Source: Clostridia bacterium
Lineage (GTDB): Bacteria; Bacillota; Clostridia; Peptostreptococcales; Caminicellaceae
DNA: 64,000 nucleotides
Assembly (NCBI GenBank): GCA_022361035.1
Contig: JAKSBP010000250.1
Coordinates: forward strand, 1-64,000
Direction of reading: 5' to 3'
Shown here one piece after another: positions 27,236-35,822 of the stretch. The position numbers and the translations under genes were made by a program. The notes under the pieces are model-generated. The model saw nothing but the letters and a program-made list of their open reading frames with translations, was not told the DNA's origin and searched no databases. Position 1 is the stretch's first letter, and each line of letters begins with the position of its first letter.

Positions 27236-27508
27236 ATGGCAAATGAAGACTCTAAAAACGATATTTTAAGTAGATTAAAAACCCTTAAAGGACATATATC
27301 GGGTATTGAAAAGATGGTTGAGAGTGGTAAAAACTGTGAAGATATTTTAATTCAAATATCTGCAATAAAGTCCTCAATCCATAAGGTAGGTATGATTATA
27401 GTTGAAGAACATGCCCTAGATTGTTTACTCAATCAAGAACCTGAAGAATGTCTTAATAAGGATAAGGTCAAAAAGATTGTAAAGACCTTACTAAACTATA
27501 CAAAATAG
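27236..27508 (+). CDS. CsoR-family (DUF156) transcriptional repressor
   Basis: This is a 90-residue all-helical tetrameric repressor. LKTLKGHISGIEKMVESGKN and DILIQISAIKSSIHKVG are family hallmarks. Cys34, His59 and Cys63 keep the exact spacing (25 and 4) of the Cu(I) site of CsoR. Persulfide-sensing CstR proteins, as I recall, lack the histidine. Sequence therefore suggests copper sensing while the neighbourhood (rhodanese, CoADR-RHD) suggests sulfur sensing. The likely target is the ACCCCCT palindrome at 25263-25283. AGGAGGGG precedes the ATG. Confidence 0.88.
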   Translation: MANEDSKNDILSRLKTLKGHISGIEKMVESGKNCEDILIQISAIKSSIHKVGMIIVEEHALDCLLNQEPEECLNKDKVKKIVKTLLNYTK

Positions 27509-27540
27509 GTCACAGAAGAAGCTATAGATTGTAATATTAG

Positions 27541-27573
27541 GTGGGAGGCTACAAAAATTTTGTCAGGCCTCCT
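27541..27573. terminator. Bidirectional terminator
   Basis: GGAGGCTACAAAA / TTTTGTCAGGCCTCC imperfect stem between convergent genes (csoR-like and the DUF3189 gene). Confidence 0.65.
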
Positions 27574-27576
27574 TCT

Positions 27577-28038
27577 TTAGCTAGGCGCTATTTTTAATTT
27601 TGTCTTATTTACAATATCTACAATATCACCATAGGCCTTTGTTGTTCCATAGGCAACTATGGGTCTTCCAAAGGTAACCATTTTCAATTTTCTTGAACTT
27701 CCCCCTCCTAGCTGCATAAGAAAGTTAACAGAAGGTGTAGTATTAACGAAGACTACTTCCTTTTCATCTAATCCTACCATTTCCGGTATGGACTTTATGG
27801 CATTTAACATAGGGTGCTCATAATTTAATCTGCTTAAAGTATAGACCTTGTTTCCATACTCATCTACTCCATGAAAAATTAACCTTCCTATTTGATCCCT
27901 TTCAAGCCTGTCAAACATGGGAACATCTATTATTTCCTTAGGTGAAGGTATCCTATCGGTAGGGAGCTTATTTAGATGTATGTATGAAGCAACTACAGAA
28001 GAGTGGCTGCCTCCTATATCATGATATATAATATGCAT
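27577..28038 (-). CDS. DUF3189 family protein
   Basis: The 153-residue cytoplasmic protein begins MHIIYHDIGGSHSSVVASYIHL and continues LPTDRIPSPKEIIDVPMFD, the recognisable pattern of DUF3189, found mainly in spore-forming Firmicutes. The function is unknown. Conserved His and Ser near the N-terminus (GGSHSSV) could form a binding site. AATGGAGGAT precedes the ATG at 28038. It converges on the CsoR-like gene and its upstream side abuts a family C MITE-like repeat. Confidence 0.8.
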   Translation of the reverse strand: MHIIYHDIGGSHSSVVASYIHLNKLPTDRIPSPKEIIDVPMFDRLERDQIGRLIFHGVDEYGNKVYTLSRLNYEHPMLNAIKSIPEMVGLDEKEVVFVNTTPSVNFLMQLGGGSSRKLKMVTFGRPIVAYGTTKAYGDIVDIVNKTKLKIAPS

Positions 28039-28064
28039 AATTTATCCTCCATTGAAAAGTTTTT

Positions 28065-28147
28065 AAATTAACCCGTTGAGTTAGTTCCACTGGCCGGGAG
28101 TGATGATATTTCTTAATTTATAATTTACTAGCACAAGAGGTTAAATT
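28065..28147. repeat. MITE-like repeat, family C, copy 2 (83 bp)
   Basis: Inverted termini AAATTAACCCGTTGAG and CTAGCACAAGAGGTTAAATT. Related to 38755-38936 and 1283-1375. The rest of the gap to 28339 is AT-rich with no other element recognised. Confidence 0.7.
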
Positions 28148-28339
28148 ATTTTCCTCCAGTCTATTTTTTGTTAAATATAAAAAAACTATACAAAATAATC
28201 CCATATGGAAATATTAAGGTGTGAAAAGGTTTCTTTTTTCGGTTTATGATGATATAATTTTTAAATGTATAGAGTAGAATCCTTAGTATTTATAATTGAA
28301 TTTATAGGTTAAAATTGATTGTTTGGGAGGAGATAAAAG

Positions 28340-29785
28340 GTGAGAAAAAAGGTTATAATTATATTAGCTATGATAATGATTATTATTATTCCTGTAATAT
28401 CCTTTGGGCAAAGTACAGAGATTACTAAAGGACAATTTATTAAAAAAGTATTGGAGGCAGCTAAGGTAGAAGTTATAACAACTAAGTCTAGCTTTCAACC
28501 CTTTATAGAGGCTGCATATAAAGAAGGTATCATTACAGAGGATGAAAAGCTTGATGGGAATGAGGTAATAACTAAGGAAGAAGCTGTTGTGATTCTTGTT
28601 AAGGCCTTTGGAAAAAGGTCCATGGTTAATAATATGAGTCAAGAAGCTATAGATAAACAAATTTCCTTCTCAGATAGGTATAGCATTAAGAGTTCATCGA
28701 AGCCCTATATTGCATATGCCTTAAAGAATAGTATGATTAGGTCAGAAAGGGCATTTTATCCTTTAAAGTCTTTAACTGAAGAAATGTGTGAGGCCATGAT
28801 TATAGATGCTAAAAAAGCCCGTAAAAACCTTTTTTATAGGGAAGGCTTGTTGGCTGGAGAGATGCTTGAATTGGCTCATAGCAACCTTAAAAAGCTAAAG
28901 ACCTACAGGACCCATGGAAATTTCAAGATGCATACAAAAATGAATGTTCAAGGGCTGCCCGATGAGGAGAAGCTTAATGAGCAGCTAATAAATCAAGATA
29001 GGTATATGGATATAAATATAAAAGCTCAAGTAGAAAATCCCAATAGAAGTTATGTGTTAAAAGTGAATAAGTCAGATGGCGCTGAAATAGACTTTGAAAA
29101 CGAAATTGAGGTATTTACAGATAAATATACAGTCTATCAAAGGTTTAGTCTATCTGGAGAGAAATGGATTAAAAGGGATATGAGTTCAGCAGCTAGTCAA
29201 CTACAGTATTTAGAAAGTAGCAATCCCCAAGGTATGTCTATGATTTCCAAAAGTCAGATTGAGTTTTTTAAAAACTATGCTTTTTATGGGGAGGATGAAA
29301 AAATAGGTAATAAGGAATATTATATTTTACATATAAATATTGATAAAGATACCTATAAAAAGTTTATTCGAGAATATAGTCAAAATATTGTAAATAAGGC
29401 ATTTGAAAAGGGAGCAGAGATGAGGCACTTAAATGGAGATTATGATATTGAACTGGAAGAAAAGGTAAAACAGGCAATAGAGTCTATGACTGAAAAAATG
29501 TCTGTAGAAACTAAAAATAAATTTTATATTAATAAAGATAACATGAAATATGAAAAAATATGGATGTCACAAAAACTTTATGTAAATATGGATGGACTAA
29601 TTGAGATTATAGAAGCTATGACTGAGGAAAATAAGAACCTAGACTTATCAAGCATTAGTATAGAAGCGGTGACTAATATGCAAGGGGAATTAAACTATGG
29701 TGAATACAATAGAGAGGTTAACTTTCCACAGATAAAGCCAGAGGATGTATTGGAAATAAAAGATGTAATAAGGCGGCAAAATTAA
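28340..29785 (+). CDS. Exported protein with degenerate SLH domains
   Basis: The 481-residue protein has a signal peptide (KKVIIILAMIMIIIIPVISFG). Two degenerate S-layer homology motifs follow (TKEEAVVILVKAFG about 80-93; FSDRYSIKSSSKPYIAYALKN about 112-132), which may bind secondary cell-wall polymer. Residues about 185-475 form a beta-rich domain (MNVQGLPDEE; ENEIEVFTDKYTVYQRF; YYILHINID) resembling the outer domain of DUF6612-like lipoproteins, though no lipobox is present. GTG 28340 follows GGGAGGAG. It is monocistronic; the function is probably at the envelope. Confidence 0.75.
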   Translation: MRKKVIIILAMIMIIIIPVISFGQSTEITKGQFIKKVLEAAKVEVITTKSSFQPFIEAAYKEGIITEDEKLDGNEVITKEEAVVILVKAFGKRSMVNNMSQEAIDKQISFSDRYSIKSSSKPYIAYALKNSMIRSERAFYPLKSLTEEMCEAMIIDAKKARKNLFYREGLLAGEMLELAHSNLKKLKTYRTHGNFKMHTKMNVQGLPDEEKLNEQLINQDRYMDINIKAQVENPNRSYVLKVNKSDGAEIDFENEIEVFTDKYTVYQRFSLSGEKWIKRDMSSAASQLQYLESSNPQGMSMISKSQIEFFKNYAFYGEDEKIGNKEYYILHINIDKDTYKKFIREYSQNIVNKAFEKGAEMRHLNGDYDIELEEKVKQAIESMTEKMSVETKNKFYINKDNMKYEKIWMSQKLYVNMDGLIEIIEAMTEENKNLDLSSISIEAVTNMQGELNYGEYNREVNFPQIKPEDVLEIKDVIRRQN

Positions 29786-29870
29786 AATAGGATTTAAAAA
29801 CTAAATTTTCTATAGGGGTATAGTATAATAAAGCTATACATTCAAGAAAAAATATTTTGGAGGTTTTATA

Positions 29871-30980
29871 ATGGTTAATCGAGATAGAATAGTGAAAGAA
29901 TTTATGGATTACGTGCAAATCGACAGCCTTACAAGGAAAGAAGGTAATTTTGCAAAATTCATAAGGAAGAAACTTGAAGAGCTTGGATTAAAAGTTACAG
30001 TTGATAATGCAGGTGAAAAAATAGGGTCCGATGCAAACAACATAATTGCTACCCTTAAGGGAGATAAAGACGTAGAGTCTATTATACTTTGCAGCCATAT
30101 GGATACCGTAACCCCCGGTGAAGGAATAAAGCCAATTATAAAGGATGATGTTATCTATAGTGATGGAACTACTATTCTAGGGGCAGATAACAAGGCTGGT
30201 ATAGCTGCAATTATAGAGGCTTTAAGAGTTATTTCTGAAGAAAACATTCCCCATGGAGACATAGAAGTAGTATTTACCATAGCAGAGGAAGGGGGCCTTA
30301 ACGGTTCCAAAAACCTTGATTACTCAAAGATAAAATCAAAGCTTGCCTTCGTCCTAGATAGCGGTGGAGACCCAGGGCAAATAATAGTACAGGCACCGGC
30401 CCAGGACAAAATAGATGTCAAGATAAAAGGAAAGCCATCCCATGCAGGAGTTTGTCCAGAGGAAGGCATAAGTGCCATTCAAGTTGCGGCATCGGCTATA
30501 AATAGAATGAACCTCTTAAGAATAGATGAGGATACAACTGCTAATATAGGTATAATAAAGGGTGGTAGTGCAACCAACATTGTTTGCCCCGAGGTAGATA
30601 TAAAGGCAGAGGCAAGGAGTCTTCAGGATGAAAAACTAGATAAGCAGACAGCCCATATGGTAGAATGTTTTAAACAAGCCGCTGAGGAATTTGGAGCCGA
30701 GGTAGAAGTAGAGACATCTAGAGCCTATAATGCCTTTACCATAGATGAAAATGAGGAAATCGTTAAGATTGTAAAGAAAGCATGTGATAATATTGGAATT
30801 AAGGGCTTTACAGATTCAACTGGCGGTGGAAGTGATACAAATATATTAAATGCCAATGGTATAAAGAGTTTAAACCTTGGCATAGGCGAAAGAAAACCCC
30901 ATACACTAGAGGAGCATATAGCAATCAAGGACCTTGTAGACAGTGCTAGACTAGTATTAGAAATAATTAAGACGGTTTAG
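29871..30980 (+). CDS. M20 family peptidase, tripeptidase (PepT)-like
   Basis: The 369-residue cytoplasmic zinc peptidase shows CSHMDTVTPG (first metal ligand), LGADNKAG (bridging Asp), TIAEEGGLNGS (catalytic Glu), VLDSGG, and GKPSHAGVCPEEG at the start of the dimerisation domain. Length and motifs match the peptidase T-like branch that cleaves tripeptides or dipeptides. GGAGGTTTT lies before ATG 29871. It is followed by a good terminator. It complements the oligoendopeptidase at 19262 in peptide use. Confidence 0.93.
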   Translation: MVNRDRIVKEFMDYVQIDSLTRKEGNFAKFIRKKLEELGLKVTVDNAGEKIGSDANNIIATLKGDKDVESIILCSHMDTVTPGEGIKPIIKDDVIYSDGTTILGADNKAGIAAIIEALRVISEENIPHGDIEVVFTIAEEGGLNGSKNLDYSKIKSKLAFVLDSGGDPGQIIVQAPAQDKIDVKIKGKPSHAGVCPEEGISAIQVAASAINRMNLLRIDEDTTANIGIIKGGSATNIVCPEVDIKAEARSLQDEKLDKQTAHMVECFKQAAEEFGAEVEVETSRAYNAFTIDENEEIVKIVKKACDNIGIKGFTDSTGGGSDTNILNANGIKSLNLGIGERKPHTLEEHIAIKDLVDSARLVLEIIKTV

Positions 30981-31000
30981 ATATAAAAGTGAAGTAGTGA

Positions 31001-31038
31001 ACTCCTATGGCAAAATTAAATTGTCATAGGAGTTTTTT
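31001..31038 (+). terminator. Terminator after the M20 peptidase
   Basis: Stem ACTCCTATGGCAA / TTGTCATAGGAGT followed by TTTTTT. It may also serve the convergent methyltransferase gene. Confidence 0.85.
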
Positions 31039-31072
31039 ATATTGTAAAAAGCTACCTTTAAATCGATGTATA

Positions 31073-31918
31073 TTATTTTTTACCAATAAATACAACCATT
31101 TTAGTAAGATATTCTTTTAAAATTGGTATTTTCAAAATAGGTGCTATTACTTTTCTTAAGGGAATTATTTCATAATATACTCTATTAAACTTAGAGTTCG
31201 TTATAATTTTTTCAAACTTTTTTATGGTCATTTTATTTATATATGAAAGATATTCATTTCCATCTTTATCTATACCTATGCGGAGTTTAGCTCGTTCTTT
31301 AGCATCTGGTAGCGATTTAATTAAATCTTTATATGTTTCAATTAATACTTTTTCAGAGAAAAACAAATGAACCCATGGTATACCTATAGCATCTGATAAA
31401 TGAGCTCCAAATGGATGCTTGTATGGAGGAAAGTTTATGTAGATCATTCCATTCTTTTTTAATACTCTATAACATTCATACAGTACTTTTTCCGGCTTAT
31501 CTACATGTTCCATAGAATCGTTTAAAATTATTGTATCAAAATAGCTATTGTCAAAAGGCATGCTAGTAGCACTACCTATTACAAATCGAAAATTATCTTG
31601 TAAATTCATTTTTTTTGTCAATAGTTCCGCTTGTTTTTTATAGGTTGCTATTGGGTCTATGCCATAAACTATTTTTGCTCCTTGTTTAGCAAAATATATG
31701 GATTTCCCAGCTGCTCCACAGCCTACATCTAATACTTTTTTTTTAACAAACATTTCATCAAATGCTACATAAGCTGAATAATATTTGATAGTTTCGAAAC
31801 CTCTTTCAAATTGCCATTGAGCATAACTTATTTTACCTTGATTTTGCAAATTGAAAGGATGTATAGGTAAAGAGAATAAGTTGTTAAGCTTTTTAAGGAG
31901 TAGCTTATTAAGTTCCAT
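31073..31918 (-). CDS. Class I SAM-dependent methyltransferase
   Basis: The 281-residue protein has the SAM-binding motif VLDVGCGAAGKSIYFAKQG (about 75-93), GIDPI, and NDSMEHVDKPEKVLYECYRVLK (motifs II-III), followed by INFPPYKHPFGAHLSDAIG. The C-terminal 80 residues are not a known domain to me. The substrate is unknown; the pattern is common in glycan or small-molecule methyltransferases. A family B MITE-like repeat starts only 18 bases upstream of the start codon, overlapping its promoter region. The gene is isolated and on the opposite strand to its neighbours, so recent acquisition is possible. Confidence 0.8.
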   Translation of the reverse strand: MELNKLLLKKLNNLFSLPIHPFNLQNQGKISYAQWQFERGFETIKYYSAYVAFDEMFVKKKVLDVGCGAAGKSIYFAKQGAKIVYGIDPIATYKKQAELLTKKMNLQDNFRFVIGSATSMPFDNSYFDTIILNDSMEHVDKPEKVLYECYRVLKKNGMIYINFPPYKHPFGAHLSDAIGIPWVHLFFSEKVLIETYKDLIKSLPDAKERAKLRIGIDKDGNEYLSYINKMTIKKFEKIITNSKFNRVYYEIIPLRKVIAPILKIPILKEYLTKMVVFIGKK

Positions 31919-31935
31919 ACAAACCTCCTTTCAGA

Positions 31936-32114
31936 TATAGATGTGTGATTGAGAGTGTTAACTTACTTTCGCAGCCACTGAGAATCCTTTAGGCTCATGC
32001 TATAAATCTGTTTTTAGATAGATAATAGAAGGTAAAACAGATTTATAAAAATCGCTCTAAAGGAAACCTCAGAGTCTGCTTTCGTTTGTTAAGTTTGTAT
32101 GTCACACATCTATA
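31936..32114. repeat. MITE-like repeat, family B, copy 3 (179 bp)
   Basis: Termini TATAGATGTGTGA and CACACATCTATA. Arms contain GCAGCCACTGAGAATCC and GAAACCTCAGAGTCTGC. Same length as copy 4 (43691-43869), in the opposite orientation. Confidence 0.8.
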
Positions 32115-32276
32115 TTTATATAGCAATAAATAGGGTTCAATTTAGTTATATGTGAGAAGGTTTATTTTATGTCTGTGAATCAATCATATATATATCTATA
32201 TATAAGATATTTGAAGATATTCTAGGAAGAAGAGATTTCTTAAAGGAAAGAATAGAAGAATAAAAGATGATAGGCT

Positions 32277-32400
32277 ACACTAAAATCTAAAGTTCGAGGA
32301 GTGCTGAAGCCAAGAGGAGGCAGTGTGTAATAAAAAAATGAGGTCTATTTGATTTTAGCAAATATCATAAGAATTCCCACGAACTTATTAGTTTCTTTAC
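32277..32400 (+). repeat. Structured repeat family A, partial copy
   Basis: TAAAGTTCGAGGAGTGCTGAA, GAGGTCTATTTGATTTTAGC and CCCACGAACTTATTAG match, in order, the reverse complement of 49040-49120. The second half is missing. The rest of 32115-32519 is AT-rich. Confidence 0.6.
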
Positions 32401-32519
32401 TTATGATATATAATTGAGGATTTTACTTTGATTTTGATAAAAAATAGATATATAATTTTATATAGGGCAATATAGCAATATAGTATTATTAGACTATTTA
32501 TAAAAGTGAGGTAAAATCT

Positions 32520-33215
32520 ATGTTTTCGCCTATAAAAAGTAAAAAGGTATATGAATATGTTATAGATCAGATACAGGAGATGATAATGGAAGGAACCCTA
32601 AAAAAGGGAGATAAATTGCCTTCGGAAAGGGAGTTAGCAGAACAGCTTCAAGTAAGTAGAACTTCAATTAGAGAAGCCATGAGGGCGTTAGAAATAATAG
32701 GTCTTATAGAGAGTAAACAGGGTGAGGGGAATTTCATAAGGGAAAAAATAGAAGGAAGGTTTTTTGAACCACTATCTGTAATGTTCATGCTCAATAGGGA
32801 AAACCCTGAAGACATACTTGAGCTGAGGATGATTGTTGAGATAGAAGCTGCATATTTAGCTGCAAAGCGAGTTAATAAAAAGGATAAAGAGGAATTAAAG
32901 GAATTGTTGAGTAGGATGAAGGAGGCAACAAATGAAAAAATTAGGGCAAAGGTAGATAAGGAGCTCCATTATAGAATTGCAAAAATTACTGGAAACTACT
33001 TCGTAGTAAACCTTTTAAATGGTATTTCAATGCTTATGGAATCCTTTATAATTTATGCAAGGGAAAAGATATTAGAAGATATTGACGATAATGAATTGCT
33101 TATCATGCAGCATGAAGAAATTTGTAATGCTATTATAGAGGGAGATTCCGATAAAGCCGCCAGGGCTATGAGAAATCACCTTGAGCTTATTGTTGAACAT
33201 ATGGTAAATAAATGA
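32520..33215 (+). CDS. FadR/GntR-family regulator of the lactate operon (LldR/LctA-like)
   Basis: This 231-residue repressor has an N-terminal winged helix (GDKLPSERELAEQLQVSRTS; IREAMRALEIIGLIESKQGEG). A C-terminal all-helical FCD ligand-binding domain follows (residues about 90-225) with metal/ligand candidates in the ELRMIVE, ELHYRIAK and MQHEEICNAI segments. It heads a run that matches the Acetobacterium woodii lct gene set. FadR-type half-sites TGGTNNNACCA occur ahead of larA and etfB, so it probably represses them until lactate binds. A terminator hairpin follows the gene. Confidence 0.88.
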   Translation: MFSPIKSKKVYEYVIDQIQEMIMEGTLKKGDKLPSERELAEQLQVSRTSIREAMRALEIIGLIESKQGEGNFIREKIEGRFFEPLSVMFMLNRENPEDILELRMIVEIEAAYLAAKRVNKKDKEELKELLSRMKEATNEKIRAKVDKELHYRIAKITGNYFVVNLLNGISMLMESFIIYAREKILEDIDDNELLIMQHEEICNAIIEGDSDKAARAMRNHLELIVEHMVNK

Positions 33216-33229
33216 TACATCTAAGAATT

Positions 33230-33280
33230 ACCCTTATATGTTGGAAAAGGTTATTCCACTGTATAAGGGTGAAATTTTTT
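33230..33280 (+). terminator. Terminator after the regulator gene
   Basis: Stem ACCCTTATA / TATAAGGGT with an inner TGGAA / TTCCA stem, then GAAATTTTTT. Confidence 0.75.
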
Positions 33281-33338
33281 GTTAAAATAAAAACAATTAT
33301 TGTAATTTTCAGAAAAGTATAATATCATAATGGTAAGG

Positions 33339-33349
33339 TGGTAGTACCT
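33339..33349 (+). promoter_or_regulatory. Possible FadR-type operator, imperfect
   Basis: TGGTAGTACCT, one mismatch to TGGTNNNACCA, in the 405-bp gap before larA. Confidence 0.4.
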
Positions 33350-33575
33350 CGACAAATGTCGCTATTATTGTAAAAAAATTGAAATTATGCTCATCGAAAA
33401 CCTTAGATTTGAGATGAATTTTGTCTAAATTCCTAGAAAAAACCATACTTAGCCCTGACTTTTAATGCTTATAATTAAATTATAAAAAATAGATAAAAGT
33501 TTTATCATAGGTCATTTTTAAGAAAAAATCTCAATAAGGGTCAAAGCAATCAATATCAATAAATTTTTATTCTAT

Positions 33576-33586
33576 TGGTAATACCA
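33576..33586 (+). promoter_or_regulatory. FadR-type operator before larA
   Basis: TGGTAATACCA, a perfect TGGTNNNACCA palindrome, followed by TAATACCA. It lies 35 bases before the larA start. Confidence 0.7.
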
Positions 33587-33620
33587 TAATACCAATATCT
33601 TGTAAAAGGGGGTAAATTAA

Positions 33621-34907
33621 GTGTTGTTTGAAAAAGTGAAAATTCCATACTCAAGGACCCATCTTGAGATAGAAATTCCTAAGAAAAATTTAATAGGTGT
33701 CTTTGAATCTAAGGTAAACGAATTCAAGCCCGAGGTTGCCCAAGAGGAAATCGTTTGCGAAGCTTTGGATAATCCTATTGGAAGCCCAAGCCTTGAAGAG
33801 TTAGTAAAAAACAAGACAAATATGGTAATTATAACCAGTGACCATACTAGGCCTGTACCTAGTAAAATAACCATGCCCATATTACTTAAATATATTAGGA
33901 GGTCAAATCCTGATATTGACATAAAGATACTGATTGCCACAGGTTTTCATAGGGCTACAACTCGAGAAGAGCTAATAGATAAATTTGGAGAAGAAATAGT
34001 TGAAAACGAGAAGATGATAATACATGACTCAAGGGACGAGGATAGTCTTGTGAAAGTGGGAATACTGCCCTCTGGTGGAGAGCTATGGCTTAACAAATTG
34101 GCAATGGAAACAGAACTTCTTATAGCTGAAGGTTTTATTGAGCCCCATTTCTTTGCTGGATTCTCTGGAGGAAGAAAAAGTGTACTTCCAGGGGTTGCAG
34201 GAACAGAAACGGTTTTGGCCAATCATTGTTCAGAATTTATTGCCAGTGAATATGCAAGAACAGGTATTATAGATAATAATCCAATTCACGTTGATATGTT
34301 ATATGGTGCTGAAAAAGCTAATCTTGCTTTCATACTAAATGTAGTAATAAATGCTGAAAAAGATATAATAAGTGCATTTGCAGGACACAGCTCCAAGGCC
34401 CATAGAGCTGGATGTGAGTTTGTATTAGAACTTTCCAAGGTTAAAAATGTAAATGCAGACATTGTTATTACTTCTAATGGCGGTTATCCCCTGGACCAAA
34501 ACATTTATCAATCCGTTAAGGGAATGACAGCCGCTGAAGCTGCATGTAGGGAAGGGGGCACAATAATAATTGCCTCTGCATGTAATGATGGTCATGGAGG
34601 AGAATCCTTTTACTCTAATATGGCAAATGCCTGTTGTCCAAGGGAAGTAATCGAAAAAGTCCTTGAAATTCCTAGAAATGAAACCTTGCCCGACCAATGG
34701 GAGTTTCAGATTTTAGCTAGGATACTGGATAAATACACAGTAATATTGGTCACTGATATGTGTGACCCTCAAATGATTACATCTATGCATATGAAACATG
34801 CATACACCCTACAGGAAGCCTTAGATATGGCATTTGACATGGAAGGAAGAGATGCCAAAATAGCTGTTATACCTGATGGAGTTTCAGTTATTGTAGGAGA
34901 TTTTTAA
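33621..34907 (+). CDS. larA: Lactate racemase (LarA family)
   Basis: This 428-residue nickel-pincer enzyme interconverts D- and L-lactate. Residues equivalent to the Lactobacillus plantarum catalytic set are all present with a +2 offset: His110 in TGFHRATTREE, His176 in IEPHFFAG, Lys186 in SGGRKSVLPG (cofactor attachment) and His202 in VLANHCS. It would let the D- or L-specific dehydrogenase in this operon use both isomers. Cofactor genes larB, larC and larE are not in the window. GTG 33621 follows AAAGGGGG. The gene lies behind a FadR-type operator. Confidence 0.88.
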   Translation: MLFEKVKIPYSRTHLEIEIPKKNLIGVFESKVNEFKPEVAQEEIVCEALDNPIGSPSLEELVKNKTNMVIITSDHTRPVPSKITMPILLKYIRRSNPDIDIKILIATGFHRATTREELIDKFGEEIVENEKMIIHDSRDEDSLVKVGILPSGGELWLNKLAMETELLIAEGFIEPHFFAGFSGGRKSVLPGVAGTETVLANHCSEFIASEYARTGIIDNNPIHVDMLYGAEKANLAFILNVVINAEKDIISAFAGHSSKAHRAGCEFVLELSKVKNVNADIVITSNGGYPLDQNIYQSVKGMTAAEAACREGGTIIIASACNDGHGGESFYSNMANACCPREVIEKVLEIPRNETLPDQWEFQILARILDKYTVILVTDMCDPQMITSMHMKHAYTLQEALDMAFDMEGRDAKIAVIPDGVSVIVGDF

Positions 34908-34928
34908 AAGGAAAATTGAAGCAAAATA

Positions 34929-34947
34929 AAGGGCTTAAATAGCCCTT
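34929..34947 (+). terminator. Short hairpin between larA and etfB
   Basis: AAGGGCT-TAAAT-AGCCCTT followed by AAGTTCC. Weak; it may trim expression between the two transcription units. Confidence 0.35.
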
Positions 34948-34990
34948 AAGTTCCTACTTTTATTAAATAGGAAAAAATTTCTAACACAAG

Positions 34991-35001
34991 TGGTAAGACC
35001 A
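34991..35001 (+). promoter_or_regulatory. FadR-type operator before etfB
   Basis: TGGTAAGACCA, then TAATACCA, the same arrangement as ahead of larA. It lies 22 bases before the etfB start, overlapping the ribosome-binding region. Confidence 0.7.
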
Positions 35002-35023
35002 TAATACCAAAGGAGGGAATTGT

Positions 35024-35812
35024 ATGGACATATTTGTCTGTATTAAACAGGTACCAGGTACTACTGAAGTTGAAGTCGATGAAAAGACTGGTGTATTAAA
35101 GAGGGATGGAATAGATTCAAAGATGAACCCCTATGACCTTTATGCAGTTGAAACAGCTATTAAGATTAAAGAAGAAAAAAAGGGTGAAGTTACAGTACTT
35201 AGCATGGGACCACCCCAGGCCGCTGAAATAATAGGAGAAGCCTATATGATGGGTGCAGATAGGGGAGCACTTTTCACCGATATGAAATTTGCAGGAGCTG
35301 ATGTCCTCGCTACAGCATATACATTATCCCAGGGCATTAAGAAGCTAGGAAACCCTGATTTAATAATATGTGGAAAGATGACAACCGATGGAGATACTGC
35401 CCAAGTAGGTCCTGAAATTGCAGAATTTTTGGATATACCTCATGTTGCCAATGTTAAAAAGATATTGGAGATAAAGGAAGACTCCATTGTTTTAGAAATG
35501 GATATGCCCCATACAATTGAAATTGTAGATGTTAAACTACCATGTCTGATTACAGTTGAGAAAGGTATCTATCAACCAAGGCTGCCGTCCTTTAAAAGAA
35601 AAATAGCTACTAAGGATAGAGAAATACCCTTCTATAGTTTGAAGGATTTAGATGATCATGATGAGATGAAATATGGATTAGATGGATCTCCAACTCAAGT
35701 AAAAAGAATATTTCCACCAGAAGCAAATACGGACCAAGAGATTTGGAAGGGTTCTGGGGAGGAACTATCAGAGAGATTAGTAGATAAATTAGGGGAATTA
35801 AAATTCCTATAG
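35024..35812 (+). CDS. etfB: Electron transfer flavoprotein beta subunit (LctB-like)
   Basis: This 262-residue subunit forms with EtfA a flavin-based complex that passes electrons between lactate dehydrogenase, NAD and ferredoxin. Family motifs include DIFVCIKQVPGTTEVEVD, MNPYDLYAVETAIKI, VLSMGPPQAAEII and GKMTTDGDTAQVGPEIAE. It precedes etfA by 10 bases, and the LDH gene follows, the A. woodii lctBCD order. A LldR-type operator lies just upstream. In the known system lactate oxidation by NAD is driven by simultaneous ferredoxin oxidation (electron confurcation). Confidence 0.95.
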   Translation: MDIFVCIKQVPGTTEVEVDEKTGVLKRDGIDSKMNPYDLYAVETAIKIKEEKKGEVTVLSMGPPQAAEIIGEAYMMGADRGALFTDMKFAGADVLATAYTLSQGIKKLGNPDLIICGKMTTDGDTAQVGPEIAEFLDIPHVANVKKILEIKEDSIVLEMDMPHTIEIVDVKLPCLITVEKGIYQPRLPSFKRKIATKDREIPFYSLKDLDDHDEMKYGLDGSPTQVKRIFPPEANTDQEIWKGSGEELSERLVDKLGELKFL

Positions 35813-35822
35813 GAGGGGTAAT

